Source: Croceitalea sp947503285 (GTDB lineage Bacteria; Bacteroidota; Bacteroidia; Flavobacteriales; Flavobacteriaceae). Taken from it: 64,000 nucleotides of DNA. Each line of letters opens with the position of its first letter. The first letter of the stretch is position 1. The notes under the pieces were generated by a model. The model was not told the DNA's origin, did not search any database, and saw nothing but the letters and a program-made list of their open reading frames with translations. A program made the position numbers and the translations under genes. The stretch covers positions 930,001 to 994,000 of the forward strand of contig NZ_BTGQ01000002.1 of the NCBI RefSeq assembly GCF_036985505.1, read 5' to 3'. Positions 8,961 to 18,167 of this stretch are shown here, in pieces.

Positions 8961-9352
8961 TATTCCCAAAATCAACTGCCTAGGAAGTCAAGAAAATACC
9001 CGAGCGTAATTTCCGTATAGGGTACAAAATGTTGCATTACCCAAATTAAATGATAATCATCAGTTTTTGGAAGGAAATTTTTCTTGAGAATATAGGGATG
9101 TTCCTCTTCAACAAGATGTTATAAAGTATATGCTAAATTTTTTAACCTAAATTTGTTTAAATTCAATCAATGTTTAGGGTCCGTTTTATTTTGTTAAAAA
9201 GTAAGATGTTGTATTAGAATCAGATAGCGCGATTGGGGTTTTGATAAGTAACTGAAATAGCCGAAGTGAATGCTTGCTGATTTCTTTGAAAATAAGGTTT
9301 TATGGACAACATGACTTTAAGACCATAACATATTCATAATCCGTTTGTCATT
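8961..9352 (+). other. 392-bp non-coding spacer
   Basis: No credible open reading frame on either strand. A -7-like TAAATTTG stands at 9148-9155, without a -33 TTG at the right distance, and would leave a 190-base leader before the kinase gene. The last 90 bases are otherwise plain AT-rich sequence. Confidence 0.6.
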
Positions 9353-11383
9353 ATGAAACAACTACTTTCATGGCTTACCATTTTTTTTACGATTCTAAGC
9401 ATTGCGCAAAAGTCAAAGAAAGATAGTATCCTACAGCTGATCCAAAAGAATCCATCCACTGAGGAAACGGTTAGAAATTTAAATTTACTTTCAACAAAAT
9501 ACTATAAGAGACAACCTGACAGTAGCATCATCTTGGCGCAACGTTCGTTGCGTTTGGCTGAGGAATTACGATATAAGGATGGCATCTATAGTGCCAAGGC
9601 CAATATCATCTTGGCTCGTTTTCGGCAAGGTGACTTTGAAGATGCCGATGTTAGATTGAAAGAACTTTTACAAACAGGGGAACTTGATAACTATGCCCAA
9701 AAAAGTATTCTGTTCGCACTGGGTGAGGTGTACTTCAAAAAGCAAATACTTGATTCTACCTTAAAATATTCCCTAGCTACCCTCAAAGCTTCAGAACGAA
9801 GCAACGACCCCCCAGAAAGACTCTTGGTATACCATAACAATCTGAGTATAGATTATGCTCAAAAAGGATATTTGGACAGGGCCATATTCCACAACCTCAG
9901 TGCCATCAAACTTGACGGGTTACTTCCCGAAGATTTGAACAGAAAAACGCAATTGTATATCAACGCGGGAAACATGTACCGCTTGGTGGGGGGGTATAAA
10001 AACGCTTTAAAATATAGACAACTGGCTTATGAGACCGCAAAAAGGTTAGGAATCGACCGTATGATCGCATTGGCCGCGGTAAAACTGTCAGAATCACTGT
10101 TAGATGTCAATAAACCCAAAGAATCAAAAGAAAAACTCGATATCGCCTCAACATACATTTCAGGGTTTTCTGGACAAGGGGAAATCATAGAAAATTTTGT
10201 TTACGTTACCAGGGCCTATTATTACAAGACCATAGGTGACTACGATAAGGCAATCGATTATTACAAAAAGGGGATGGAAGTCGCCGAGAAGGCGGCCAAC
10301 AAACAAGACGTGCTATTTATCTCGAATAACTTGGCTGAATTACAAATAGAACTTGGTTTATACAATGAGGCGGAAAAAAATCTTGAAAGGGCTTTGCAAA
10401 TACAAACCGGGGTCGGCGATTTGATCAGCGAAAAGGAAACCTATTTACTCAAGGCGCGTGTAGATTCCATTCAAGGGGATATCCATTCATACGTACAAAG
10501 CAATTGGAAATACAATCAATTAAAAGATAGTATCGCCTCTGAAAATACCGCAAAGGCCATTGCGCAGTTAGAGATTGAATACGAGACAAATTTAAAGGAT
10601 AGGGAAATTGAACTTTTGAACCTAGAGAACGAAAACAAGGAAACGGACCAAAGGCGAATGCGCATTATTCAAATTAGTCTTGCGACCATTGTCATACTCT
10701 TACTGATCCTGGCTTTTATCATGTATAAGAGCAATACTTCACAGAAAAAATCAATGGTCACCATTCGAAGGCAGAATAAGGAGAATAAATTGTTGGTACA
10801 AGAGACCCATCATCGGGTTAAAAACAACCTACAGATTATTTTGAGTCTTCTCAACGTACAAGCTTCTAATTTGAATAGCCATCCAAAACTTGATATGGCA
10901 TTGGCGGAAAGCAGGAATAGGATAAAATCATTGGCCCTTATCCACGAAGAGCTGTACCAGCACAAAACAATGAGTAGCGTGAACTCAAAATTCTATTTCT
11001 CTCGACTCATCAAGAATATTATGGATTCCATGGTGGATAGCTCAGGTAAGATCAATGTTGTCCATAACATAGATGATGCTGAAATTAAAATGTCAATAGC
11101 CGTACCCATGGGGCTGATCATAAACGAACTACTCACCAATGCGGTGAAGTATGCGTTTAAAGGGAAGGAAAGTGGTACAGTCACCGTCACCTACAGTACA
11201 AATGATGGGTACCATGAATTAATTGTGGGGGACGATGGTGTTGGTTTCAAGGATTGTTCAAAGAAGAACTATTCGTTTGGGCTAAACTTGGTAGAAGGCT
11301 TGACAAAGCAGTATGGGGGAAGCTTTTCAATACATCCTGAAAAAGGGGAAACCAGCTTCACGGTTGTCCTTAAAGAAGTATAG
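9353..11383 (+). CDS. TPR-repeat sensor histidine kinase (HisKA_2 type)
   Basis: A 676-residue kinase. A signal peptide ends near residue 18 (SIAQK), and a tetratricopeptide array fills about 30-400 with repeats such as DKAIDYYKKGMEVAEKA. A coiled segment leads to one membrane helix (about 440-462), then the cytoplasmic kinase. The dimerisation box reads ETHHRVKNNLQIILSLLN, with His486 and His487, typical of HisKA_2/HWE kinases. The ATPase domain has NELLTNAVKYAF and GDDGVGF. It senses through periplasmic TPRs and signals to a regulator that is not encoded next door: the following 320 bp hold no response regulator. It is therefore an orphan kinase here. Confidence 0.92.
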   Translation: MKQLLSWLTIFFTILSIAQKSKKDSILQLIQKNPSTEETVRNLNLLSTKYYKRQPDSSIILAQRSLRLAEELRYKDGIYSAKANIILARFRQGDFEDADVRLKELLQTGELDNYAQKSILFALGEVYFKKQILDSTLKYSLATLKASERSNDPPERLLVYHNNLSIDYAQKGYLDRAIFHNLSAIKLDGLLPEDLNRKTQLYINAGNMYRLVGGYKNALKYRQLAYETAKRLGIDRMIALAAVKLSESLLDVNKPKESKEKLDIASTYISGFSGQGEIIENFVYVTRAYYYKTIGDYDKAIDYYKKGMEVAEKAANKQDVLFISNNLAELQIELGLYNEAEKNLERALQIQTGVGDLISEKETYLLKARVDSIQGDIHSYVQSNWKYNQLKDSIASENTAKAIAQLEIEYETNLKDREIELLNLENENKETDQRRMRIIQISLATIVILLLILAFIMYKSNTSQKKSMVTIRRQNKENKLLVQETHHRVKNNLQIILSLLNVQASNLNSHPKLDMALAESRNRIKSLALIHEELYQHKTMSSVNSKFYFSRLIKNIMDSMVDSSGKINVVHNIDDAEIKMSIAVPMGLIINELLTNAVKYAFKGKESGTVTVTYSTNDGYHELIVGDDGVGFKDCSKKNYSFGLNLVEGLTKQYGGSFSIHPEKGETSFTVVLKEV

Positions 11384-11660
11384 CAATACACGTAATCGCT
11401 TGGTATTTACATTGCCCACCGTATAGCTAAGCTTTGAATAGGAGGCTTTGAAAAACAACTGTGAATTAAAATCGTAAAATAACGGATAGGGGATATGAGC
11501 ACCTCCTTACTTAAGGAAATAGTGGCTTTTACTACAAAGAAAAAACGCTAAAGGTGGGTTGAAATAGGCCATAGTTTGGCTTTGCTATTGCTTCCACGAG
11601 CTTGGCCCACCCTGACGACCCCCAGAATAAAGACTTCATTGTTAAAAAGGGTAAAAAAAC
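11384..11660. other. Non-coding spacer after the kinase gene
   Basis: The spacer between the kinase gene and the tRNA terminator shows no gene. The best frame is 19 codons (11495-11551) with no support. The region where a response regulator would usually lie is therefore empty. Confidence 0.6.
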
Positions 11661-11692
11661 AAAAAACCTCTCGATTTCTCGAGAGGTTTTTT
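11661..11692 (-). terminator. Terminator after tRNA-Asn (bidirectional form)
   Basis: An 8-bp GC-rich stem (CCTCTCGA/TCGAGAGG, 11667-11674 with 11679-11686) closes a TTTC loop. A-runs and T-runs flank it, extending the stem and giving a U-tract on either strand. It starts 13 bases after the tRNA 3' end on the minus strand, and could also stop readthrough from the kinase gene. Confidence 0.85.
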
Positions 11693-11704
11693 TTTCTACT
11701 TATG

Positions 11705-11778
11705 CTCCTCCTCTTGGGCTCGAACCAAGGACCCTCTGATTAACAGTCAGATGCTCTAACCAACTGAGCTAAGGAGGA
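11705..11778 (-). tRNA. tRNA-Asn (GTT)
   Basis: The reverse complement folds into a full 74-nt cloverleaf. The acceptor stem is TCCTCCT/AGGAGGA, the D arm GCTC...GAGC, the anticodon stem TCTGA/TCAGA with loop CTGTTAA (anticodon GTT), a 5-base variable loop and the T arm CTTGG-TTCGAGC-CCAAG. The discriminator is G. CCA is not encoded. A terminator follows at once. Confidence 0.97.
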
Positions 11779-11848
11779 ATGTTTTGCCTTAAGCGGCTGC
11801 AAATATAATTTTTTCTTTAAAAGACTACAAAGAAAAAATCAATCATTT

Positions 11849-13207
11849 TTATTTAAAGACCGCTTTATAGAGATCATTTCCATTTGCAAAGAGCAATAAA
11901 GCTATCAAAATAAAGAAGCCGACCATTTGGGCATATTCCAAAAACTTATCACTTGGTTTTTTGCCGGAGACCATTTCATATAACAAAAACATCACATGCC
12001 CGCCGTCTAATGCTGGTATGGGCAATATGTTCATAAAGGCCAAGATAATCGAGATCAGTGCCGTGGTAGACCAGAACGCAGGCCAGTTCCAAGTATCAGG
12101 GAACAATTTACCGATAGCCGCGAAACCACCTACACCTTTGTATGCGCCGGTCGAGGGGTTAAATATTTTTTTAAGTTGTTTTACATAACTGCTCAAGGTC
12201 TCCACCCCCTTGTCAATACCTGCCGGAATCGCTTCGCCAAAAGAATATTCAGTGGTCTTACTCTCAAGAACACCTAGTTCGGCTAAATCCAAAAAGCTTT
12301 TTGGCATTCCCGGTAGTACCCCAACCGTGGCCGAATCACTTATTTGAACTGCAACTTTTCGGGCATTTCCATTTTTATCAATGACTTCCAAATCAATTTT
12401 TTGATTTGAGTATTGTTTCAAAAGTTGCCTAGCTTGATCAAAATAAGCGATATCGTCGTTTCCTATTTTAACGATTCGGTCCTGTACCTCCAAACCGGAT
12501 TCCTTATTATGTGATTCATCAGGGATTGCACCTACGATAAAAGGAACCCTAGGGTACAAAAACCTTACTTTCTCTTCATCTTCTAAAAGCGTGGCTATAA
12601 AATCTACGGGTAATTCTTTCTCGATGATTTGTCCATCACGTTCTAAAGTAACCGTATTACCGTTGATCAATTCAATATATACGTTACTAAATTTCTCTAC
12701 TTTATTGCCGTCAACGGAAAGGATTTTATCCCCGGTCCGTATTCCCGCCTTTTCCCCGATGGCATCTTCAATGACCCAGATACCATCTTTGAGGCTTTCC
12801 ATAGGAATATACTGATCCCCGTACTTATAGGCCATACCTATATAGATGATTACGGCAAGTACAAAGTTTACGGTTACCCCACCCAACATGATTATCAATC
12901 GCTGCCATGCCGGCTTACTGCGAAACTCCCATGGTTTAGGTTCTTCTTTCATGGCCTCGGTATCCATACTTTCGTCAATCATACCCGCAATCTTTACATA
13001 GCCCCCTAAAGGAAGCCAACCTATACCGTAGACCGTTTCACCTATCTTCTTTTTGAAAAGCGAAAATTTTACATCAAAGAACAAGTAAAACTTTTCCACT
13101 CGTGTCTTGAAAATTTTTGCAGGAATAAAATGTCCGAGCTCGTGTAAAACGATTAACAGTGAGAGACTTAAAAAGAATTGGATGACTTGTATTACTATGG
13201 GGCTCAT
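11849..13207 (-). CDS. rseP: RIP metalloprotease RseP (site-2 protease)
   Basis: A 452-residue inner-membrane zinc protease. The active site HELGHF is at residues 22-27 in the first membrane helix and the distal motif NILPIPALDGGH (LDG) is in a later helix near the C-terminus. Two PDZ-like regions lie between them (about 130-330), as in Escherichia coli RseP. It cuts membrane-embedded anti-sigma factors and clears signal peptide remnants. A minus-strand -7 element TACTTTTG (13232-13239) lies about 25 bases before the ATG. An ECF sigma/anti-sigma pair is encoded at 16.8-18.1 kb, but nothing in sequence shows that RseP acts on it. Confidence 0.95.
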   Translation of the reverse strand: MSPIVIQVIQFFLSLSLLIVLHELGHFIPAKIFKTRVEKFYLFFDVKFSLFKKKIGETVYGIGWLPLGGYVKIAGMIDESMDTEAMKEEPKPWEFRSKPAWQRLIIMLGGVTVNFVLAVIIYIGMAYKYGDQYIPMESLKDGIWVIEDAIGEKAGIRTGDKILSVDGNKVEKFSNVYIELINGNTVTLERDGQIIEKELPVDFIATLLEDEEKVRFLYPRVPFIVGAIPDESHNKESGLEVQDRIVKIGNDDIAYFDQARQLLKQYSNQKIDLEVIDKNGNARKVAVQISDSATVGVLPGMPKSFLDLAELGVLESKTTEYSFGEAIPAGIDKGVETLSSYVKQLKKIFNPSTGAYKGVGGFAAIGKLFPDTWNWPAFWSTTALISIILAFMNILPIPALDGGHVMFLLYEMVSGKKPSDKFLEYAQMVGFFILIALLLFANGNDLYKAVFK

Positions 13208-13322
13208 TCGTATGCTTTACCTATAAGCGCACAAAAGTAAGTTTTTACCACTGCTTATGAAAACCCACACCTTTTAGGCTTCTATTTTTAAGAAACTTTT
13301 AGCAAGAAAAAAGCCCCATATT

Positions 13323-13353
13323 TTGAGAAAAATGCCGGGCAGACGTATTTTTG
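13323..13353 (+). promoter_or_regulatory. Bacteroidota-type promoter for the SCO gene
   Basis: TTG at 13323-13325, a 20-bp gap, then the exact -7 element TATTTTTG at 13346-13353. The start point would fall at or next to the ATG at 13360, so the mRNA is probably leaderless. A longer start codon TTG at 13351 lies inside the -7 element and cannot be used from this promoter. Confidence 0.7.
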
Positions 13354-13359
13354 TGGGCT

Positions 13360-14031
13360 ATGCGAAACTTTTTTAGGCAGTTTAAATTTTTCGGGATCAC
13401 CTTGGCAATCTTATCAGTGGTCATCATCTATTTCATCTATGACGCCTTAAAACCTGAACCGCGATTACCCATATACACTCCTGCCATGGTCAATCCAGAA
13501 CTGGTTGATAGCACTTTGCATTATCAAAAGAAAAAGGCCCAAATTGCCGATTTTAAACTTATCAATCAGAATGGTGACACCATAACCCAAAAAGAGTATG
13601 CGAACAAAATCTATATTGCTGATTTCTTCTTTACCACTTGCCCCAGTATTTGCCCTATTATGACCAAGAACATGGCTCAAATACAAGACCATATCTTAAA
13701 AGATGAAGATGTCTTATTACTTTCCCACTCCGTAACACCCCTTATTGATTCTGTTGCGCAGTTGAAGAAATACGCTCTTGAAAAAGGGGTCATCGATACG
13801 AAATGGAACTTAGTGACAGGTGACAAAAAACAGATTTACGAACTGGCCAGAAAATCATACCTAGCGGTAAAGGATGATGGCGATGGGGGCCCGTTCGATA
13901 TGATCCATACCGAAAATTTCATTTTGGTCGATAAAGAACGGCGTATACGTGGGTTTTATGATGGCACCAACACCGACGATATTGAAAAATTGTTGAACGA
14001 TCTCGACATTTTAAGGGCTGCTTATGAATAA
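13360..14031 (+). CDS. SCO-family copper/thiol protein
   Basis: A 223-residue thioredoxin-fold protein anchored by one N-terminal membrane helix (about 9-28). The metal and redox motif is CPSICP (Cys94 and Cys98), and the conserved histidine is in DMIHTENF near residue 185. SCO proteins deliver copper to the CuA site of cytochrome c oxidase or reduce its cysteines. I chose ATG 13360 because the in-frame TTG at 13351 overlaps the promoter -7 element. It is followed 71 bp later by the feo operon, which has a separate -7 element. No oxidase genes are next to it. Confidence 0.93.
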   Translation: MRNFFRQFKFFGITLAILSVVIIYFIYDALKPEPRLPIYTPAMVNPELVDSTLHYQKKKAQIADFKLINQNGDTITQKEYANKIYIADFFFTTCPSICPIMTKNMAQIQDHILKDEDVLLLSHSVTPLIDSVAQLKKYALEKGVIDTKWNLVTGDKKQIYELARKSYLAVKDDGDGGPFDMIHTENFILVDKERRIRGFYDGTNTDDIEKLLNDLDILRAAYE

Positions 14032-14060
14032 GTAGGCAACTGCGTTCCATTTTTTTGAAT

Positions 14061-14080
14061 TACATTTGTTTTAATTAAAA
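14061..14080 (+). promoter_or_regulatory. Putative feo promoter -7 element and AT palindrome
   Basis: An exact TACATTTG (14061-14068) precedes the feoA start by about 35 bases. It runs directly into a perfect 12-bp palindrome TTTTAATTAAAA (14069-14080), which could be a regulator site for iron control. I find no TTG at -33 and no DtxR-box match, so the site is tentative. Confidence 0.4.
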
Positions 14081-14102
14081 TCAATCTAAATAAGAATACG
14101 AG

Positions 14103-14342
14103 GTGACGGTCGCAGAACTAAAACTTGGTCAGAAAGGTATCATCAAAGATTTTACCTCATACCTTCTTCCCATCAAATTATTGGAGTTGGGTTGTCTACC
14201 AGGTAATGAGGTGGAACTGGTTCAAGTAGCCCCTCTTAAAGACCCCATTTATATCAACGTCAATGGCTCACATATCGCCATTCGGCGTTCTATGGCGACC
14301 AAAATTGAGCTTGACATCGTAGAAGATCCCCCGGTTTTATGA
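14103..14342 (+). CDS. feoA: FeoA ferrous iron transport accessory protein
   Basis: A 79-residue SH3-like protein of the FeoA family, with LKLGQKGIIKDF, LLELGCLPGNEVELVQVAPLKDP and the closing AIRRSMATKIELD. FeoA acts with FeoB in Fe(II) import at the inner membrane. The start is GTG at 14103; no ATG is available in frame upstream. Its stop overlaps the feoB ATG by 4 bp (ATGA), showing translational coupling. Confidence 0.95.
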   Translation: MTVAELKLGQKGIIKDFTSYLLPIKLLELGCLPGNEVELVQVAPLKDPIYINVNGSHIAIRRSMATKIELDIVEDPPVL

Positions 14343-16552
14343 GCAAGCGTATCAATGTTGCCCTAATAGGAAATCCAAACACCGGAAAAACATCCGTTTT
14401 TAACCAGCTAACTGGGCTCAATCAAAAGGTAGGCAACTATCCTGGTATTACCGTTGAAAAAAAGGAGGGTGTCTGTAAACTGCCACGTGGGGTAAAAGCG
14501 AATATTCTTGATTTACCGGGCACCTACAGCCTGAACACCACCTCATTGGATGAAAGTGTGGTCGTAGAACTACTGCTCAACAAAAAAGACAAAGACTACC
14601 CCGACGTTGCCGTAGTGATCAGCGACATTGAAAACCTGAAACGCAACTTATTACTCTTCACCCAAATAAAAGACCTTCGAATTCCCACTATTCTGGTCAT
14701 CAACATGGCAGATAGAATGTCTCGAAAAGGTATTTCGGTAGATATCGAACTTCTTGAAGAAAAGCTGGATACGAAAATAGCCTTGGTAAGTACCCGAAAG
14801 AACAAGGGCATTGAACAGATCAAAGAACTGATTGCCAACTACAAGACCCTCTCAAAAAAGCCCAATGTAAATACTTCGCGTATCGCCCCTGCCTATTTTG
14901 AACGTCTCAAAAGTGCTTTTCCGAATGAAGACCTCTATAAACTCTGGCTGGTAATTACGCAAGATGTCAATTTCATGCCCATTGAAAAGAAGCGCATACA
15001 AGATGCCACTTCGTTTTCAACAAAATCAAAAGAAGAACTCAAAAGGTTACAGCATAAAGAGACCGTTCTTCGTTACCAATTCATCAATGGGGCTTTAAAA
15101 GAAGCCTATAAAGTCGACCTTCAGTCAGCCAAGGGGTTTAGGGCCACCTTAGATAAGGTATTGACCCATAAAGTATTTGGATACCTTATCTTCTTGGTTA
15201 TTCTGTTGACCATTTTTCAAGCCATTTTTGAATGGAGTTCCTATCCCTCCGATTTTATAGATGAACAATTTTCCATAGCCAGTGATTGGGTCAAGAACAC
15301 GTTACCCTCTGGTGTATTTACCAACTTATTGGCCGAAGGTATTCTAGCTGGTATTGGTGGCATAGCCGTTTTTATTCCCCAAATCGCCTTTCTATTCCTT
15401 TTTATAGCCCTTTTGGAGGAATCGGGTTATATGAGTCGGGTGGTTTTTCTGATGGATAGGCTGATGCGACCTTTTGGTCTTAGCGGTAAAAGTGTAGTTC
15501 CCCTTATTTCAGGTACTGCTTGTGCCATACCAGCGGTAATGGCCACGAGGACAATCGAAAATTGGAAGGAGCGGCTGATAACTATTTTGGTGGTTCCATT
15601 TACAACCTGTTCCGCAAGATTGCCGGTCTACCTTATCTTAATAGCGCTGGTGATACCCAAAGGCAGTTTTCTGGGCTTGGGCTATCAAGCATTGACCCTA
15701 TTGTTACTATACCTTTTGGGCTTTGGAATGGCTATTTTTTCGGCAATGTTGCTGAACAGGTATTTAAAAATTCAAAGTAGGTCATTGTTTATGATCGAGA
15801 TGCCCACCTATAGGATGCCTTTATTCAAAAATGTGTTTTATACCGTAGTGGAAAAGACCAAAAGCTTTGTTTTTGGCGCCGGTAAGATTATTTTGGCAAT
15901 TTCCATAGTACTTTGGTTTTTGGGCTCCAACGGCTTTTCAAACGAATTCAAGAATGCAGAGGAAATCGTTATCAAAAGAATTGAGGAAAAAGGCCTGAAC
16001 AATTACAGTAAGAATTATATCAAAAATAGTTCGATTACTTCGGTAAAATCACCTGACCCGTCTTTACTTGGGGTTACGAAAGACTCTTTGGATACGGTAA
16101 AACAACTTCTTACGGAACGGGCCATTGCCCAAGAAATCGCAAGTTATAGATTAGAACATTCTTATATCGGCTATGCAGGAAAAGCAATTGAACCCATAGT
16201 AAAACCTTTGGGTTACGATTGGAAGATCGGCATTGCCGTTCTGACTTCGTTTGCCGCCCGTGAAGTTTTTGTGGGCACCTTGGCGACTATTTACAGTGTC
16301 GGTAATGATGAAGAGGAAACCATAAAGAATAGGATGGCCGCAGAATTGAACGAGGGCGAAAACAAGCCTTTGTTCAACTTGGCGTCGGGTATTTCATTAA
16401 TGCTCTTTTATGCTTTTGCCATGCAGTGTATGAGTACGCTTGCCATTGTAAAACGTGAGACCAATTCATGGAAATGGCCGGTTTTACAACTGATTTTTAT
16501 GAGTACTTTTGCTTATCTTGTAGCCTTGGCGGCTTATCAAATTTTAAAATAA
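14339..16552 (+). CDS. feoB: FeoB ferrous iron transporter
   Basis: A 737-residue inner-membrane Fe(II) transporter. The N-terminal G domain has G1 GNPNTGKTS (residues 11-19), NYPGITVEKKEG (switch I), DLPGTYSL (G3) and VINMADR (G4). The membrane part has two Gate motifs, with VPLISGTACAIPAVMATRTI in the first. The large loop before the last helices is longer than in the Escherichia coli protein, rich in charged residues (about 535-620). It is coupled to feoA by a 4-bp overlap and followed by a 47-residue Cys-rich gene. Confidence 0.97.
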   Translation: MSKRINVALIGNPNTGKTSVFNQLTGLNQKVGNYPGITVEKKEGVCKLPRGVKANILDLPGTYSLNTTSLDESVVVELLLNKKDKDYPDVAVVISDIENLKRNLLLFTQIKDLRIPTILVINMADRMSRKGISVDIELLEEKLDTKIALVSTRKNKGIEQIKELIANYKTLSKKPNVNTSRIAPAYFERLKSAFPNEDLYKLWLVITQDVNFMPIEKKRIQDATSFSTKSKEELKRLQHKETVLRYQFINGALKEAYKVDLQSAKGFRATLDKVLTHKVFGYLIFLVILLTIFQAIFEWSSYPSDFIDEQFSIASDWVKNTLPSGVFTNLLAEGILAGIGGIAVFIPQIAFLFLFIALLEESGYMSRVVFLMDRLMRPFGLSGKSVVPLISGTACAIPAVMATRTIENWKERLITILVVPFTTCSARLPVYLILIALVIPKGSFLGLGYQALTLLLLYLLGFGMAIFSAMLLNRYLKIQSRSLFMIEMPTYRMPLFKNVFYTVVEKTKSFVFGAGKIILAISIVLWFLGSNGFSNEFKNAEEIVIKRIEEKGLNNYSKNYIKNSSITSVKSPDPSLLGVTKDSLDTVKQLLTERAIAQEIASYRLEHSYIGYAGKAIEPIVKPLGYDWKIGIAVLTSFAAREVFVGTLATIYSVGNDEEETIKNRMAAELNEGENKPLFNLASGISLMLFYAFAMQCMSTLAIVKRETNSWKWPVLQLIFMSTFAYLVALAAYQILK

Positions 16553-16558
16553 AGGGCA

Positions 16559-16702
16559 ATGATCCAACAAATTCTCGTTTACATTGTTTTGACCATTGCA
16601 ACAGGCTATTTAGCGAAACGGTTTTTCCTTCCAAAACGATTAAAGACCAAGATACATAAACCTTCCAAAGATTGTGGGCAATCTAATTGTGGTTGCTCCT
16701 AA
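16559..16702 (+). CDS. FeoB-associated Cys-rich small membrane protein
   Basis: A 47-codon gene 6 bp after feoB. It encodes one membrane helix (residues 4-19), a basic stretch (KRFFLPKRLKTK) and a short tail with three cysteines, KDCGQSNCGCS. This is the plan of the FeoB-associated Cys-rich membrane proteins placed after feoB in many Bacteroidota and Firmicutes. A role in Fe(II) handling or FeoB assembly is assumed from the location only. Its size fits the family, which usually has 40-60 residues. Confidence 0.85.
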   Translation: MIQQILVYIVLTIATGYLAKRFFLPKRLKTKIHKPSKDCGQSNCGCS

Positions 16703-16765
16703 CCCTTTCTTTGCCTACATTTACTTACCATCCATTTTATTTTTTAAAATAAATTTAGACTCCCC

Positions 16766-16790
16766 TGTAACGTTTAGTACTTTTCTGACT
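16766..16790 (+). promoter_or_regulatory. Possible ECF-type promoter of the sigma operon
   Basis: TGTAAC (16766-16771) and TGACT (16786-16790) are separated by 14 bp, with the coding start 28 bases on. TGTAAC resembles the AAC-type -35 box of ECF sigma factors, which often drive their own operon. No TAnnTTTG is present here. The match is loose. Confidence 0.28.
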
Positions 16791-16817
16791 ATATAGTTAT
16801 GAACACCAACTAAGATC

Positions 16818-17348
16818 ATGCTGTTAAAAGAGCAAACAGACGAAAGATTGATGGCTGAAGTAGCCTTAGGAAATTTAGATGTACTCAAAGTACTTTTTGA
16901 CCGGCACCACGTTCATATATTCAATTTTTTATATAAAATGTGTGGCGATAAAATGTTGAGCGAAGATTTGACCCAAGATGTTTTTTATAAGGTTATAAAA
17001 TACAGGTCCTCATATAAAAACGGCAAATTCATCTCTTGGCTGTTCACTATAGCAAGAAATAGTATGAAAACACATTTTATAAGAAATAAGGAATCACATG
17101 ATGACCTTGAGCCAATTTCGCATCGGCTTACTGCAGAGGAAACAGGACGTCAAGAAGATTATTCGCATTTGCAAATGGCATTGAACCAACTTGAGGCCTC
17201 AGATAGGGAAGCCATTATATTAAATCGGTTCCATGAAATCAAATATGCCGAACTGGCCGAAATTTTGGATTCGACACCAGGTGCGGTAAGGACGAAGGTG
17301 AGCAGGGCAATACAAAAATTAAAAACGATATACCTACAAAATAGTTGA
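16818..17348 (+). CDS. ECF RNA polymerase sigma factor
   Basis: A 176-residue sigma-70 family ECF protein. Region 2 (about 20-85) contains DLTQDVFYKVIKYRSSYKNG and the melting motif SWLFTIARN. Region 4 (about 115-170) contains EAIILNRFHEIKYAELAEILDSTPGAVRTKVSRAIQKL. It directs RNA polymerase to a small set of promoters, probably including its own. It is the first gene of a four-gene unit with the anti-sigma factor and two DUF4097 proteins. The in-frame anti-sigma ATG is 2 bp past the stop. Confidence 0.95.
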   Translation: MLLKEQTDERLMAEVALGNLDVLKVLFDRHHVHIFNFLYKMCGDKMLSEDLTQDVFYKVIKYRSSYKNGKFISWLFTIARNSMKTHFIRNKESHDDLEPISHRLTAEETGRQEDYSHLQMALNQLEASDREAIILNRFHEIKYAELAEILDSTPGAVRTKVSRAIQKLKTIYLQNS

Positions 17349-17350
17349 AT

Positions 17351-18148
17351 ATGAATAACGAACATTTCGTGGCATCCATACCGGACTATTTGGATGGAAG
17401 GCTCAATAGTGATGAGCACAGGGCATTTGAGCAACATTTGAAAGACTGCCCTAGCTGTGCGCTCGAACTGGAGGAATACAAGGCACTTTTGAGTGCTTTT
17501 GAAAACGAGGAAACCAGCATTCCCTCAAAGAAAGTCAAAGACAACTTTCTTCGACTGTTAGAAGAAGAAAAAAACAGTTTGGTAAAAGTAGTGGCCATAG
17601 ATACGGCCAAGACTGGAAGTAATAAGAGTTGGCTACCGCGTTTAATTAAAATTGCCGCAAGTGTAGCCTTGTTGATCGCAGCCTTTTCCTCAGGAAGGTA
17701 TTTTCAATCAGAAAAAGCAAATGCGACCATCGCACAAATCGAGAACGAAAGTTTACAGATAAAACAAACGGCAATGTTATCGCTAATGGAAAACCAATCA
17801 GCAAGCAAACGTATTCAGGGTGTACAATACATACAAGATTTTGACAAGCTCGATACCGCTATCGTGAATGCCCTTATGGATAGAATGCTCCATGATGAAA
17901 ACACCAACGTGAGGTTGACCGCTGTCGAGGCATTGTCAAAATTCGTGAATTCAGAATTGGTCAAAACAGCTTTTATCACTGCCTTAAGTACTGAAAAAGA
18001 CCCAAGTGTTCAAATTGCGATCATTCAACAAATGGTCAAGAGCCAAGAGAAAAAAGCCGTGGCACCTATGAAAAGGCTTTTAGAAGAAGAAGACACCCAA
18101 CCCTTTGTAAAGGATGAAATAAATCAAGTATTATCAGAAATTATATAA
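17351..18148 (+). CDS. Anti-sigma factor with zinc finger and HEAT-repeat sensor domain
   Basis: A 265-residue protein. The N-terminal 45 residues are an anti-sigma zf-HC2 module: EHRAFEQHLKDCPSCALELEEY has the His-x3-Cys-x2-Cys zinc set. A membrane helix (about 97-113, IAASVALLIAAFSSG) separates it from a periplasmic part that reads as HEAT-like repeats (about 140-262), with DSRVRLTAVEAL-type helices such as NVRLTAVEALSKF and PSVQIAIIQQMV. It should hold the upstream sigma factor at the membrane until a periplasmic cue arrives. I used ATG 17351; an upstream TTG overlaps the sigma gene. Confidence 0.9.
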   Translation: MNNEHFVASIPDYLDGRLNSDEHRAFEQHLKDCPSCALELEEYKALLSAFENEETSIPSKKVKDNFLRLLEEEKNSLVKVVAIDTAKTGSNKSWLPRLIKIAASVALLIAAFSSGRYFQSEKANATIAQIENESLQIKQTAMLSLMENQSASKRIQGVQYIQDFDKLDTAIVNALMDRMLHDENTNVRLTAVEALSKFVNSELVKTAFITALSTEKDPSVQIAIIQQMVKSQEKKAVAPMKRLLEEEDTQPFVKDEINQVLSEII

Positions 18149-18167
18149 ATATCAAAAAGCGAAAATC

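Noticed and set aside
11495..11551. 19-codon frame after the histidine kinase gene
   Set aside because: Too short, no partner and no conservation I can judge; it is listed only as part of the empty spacer.
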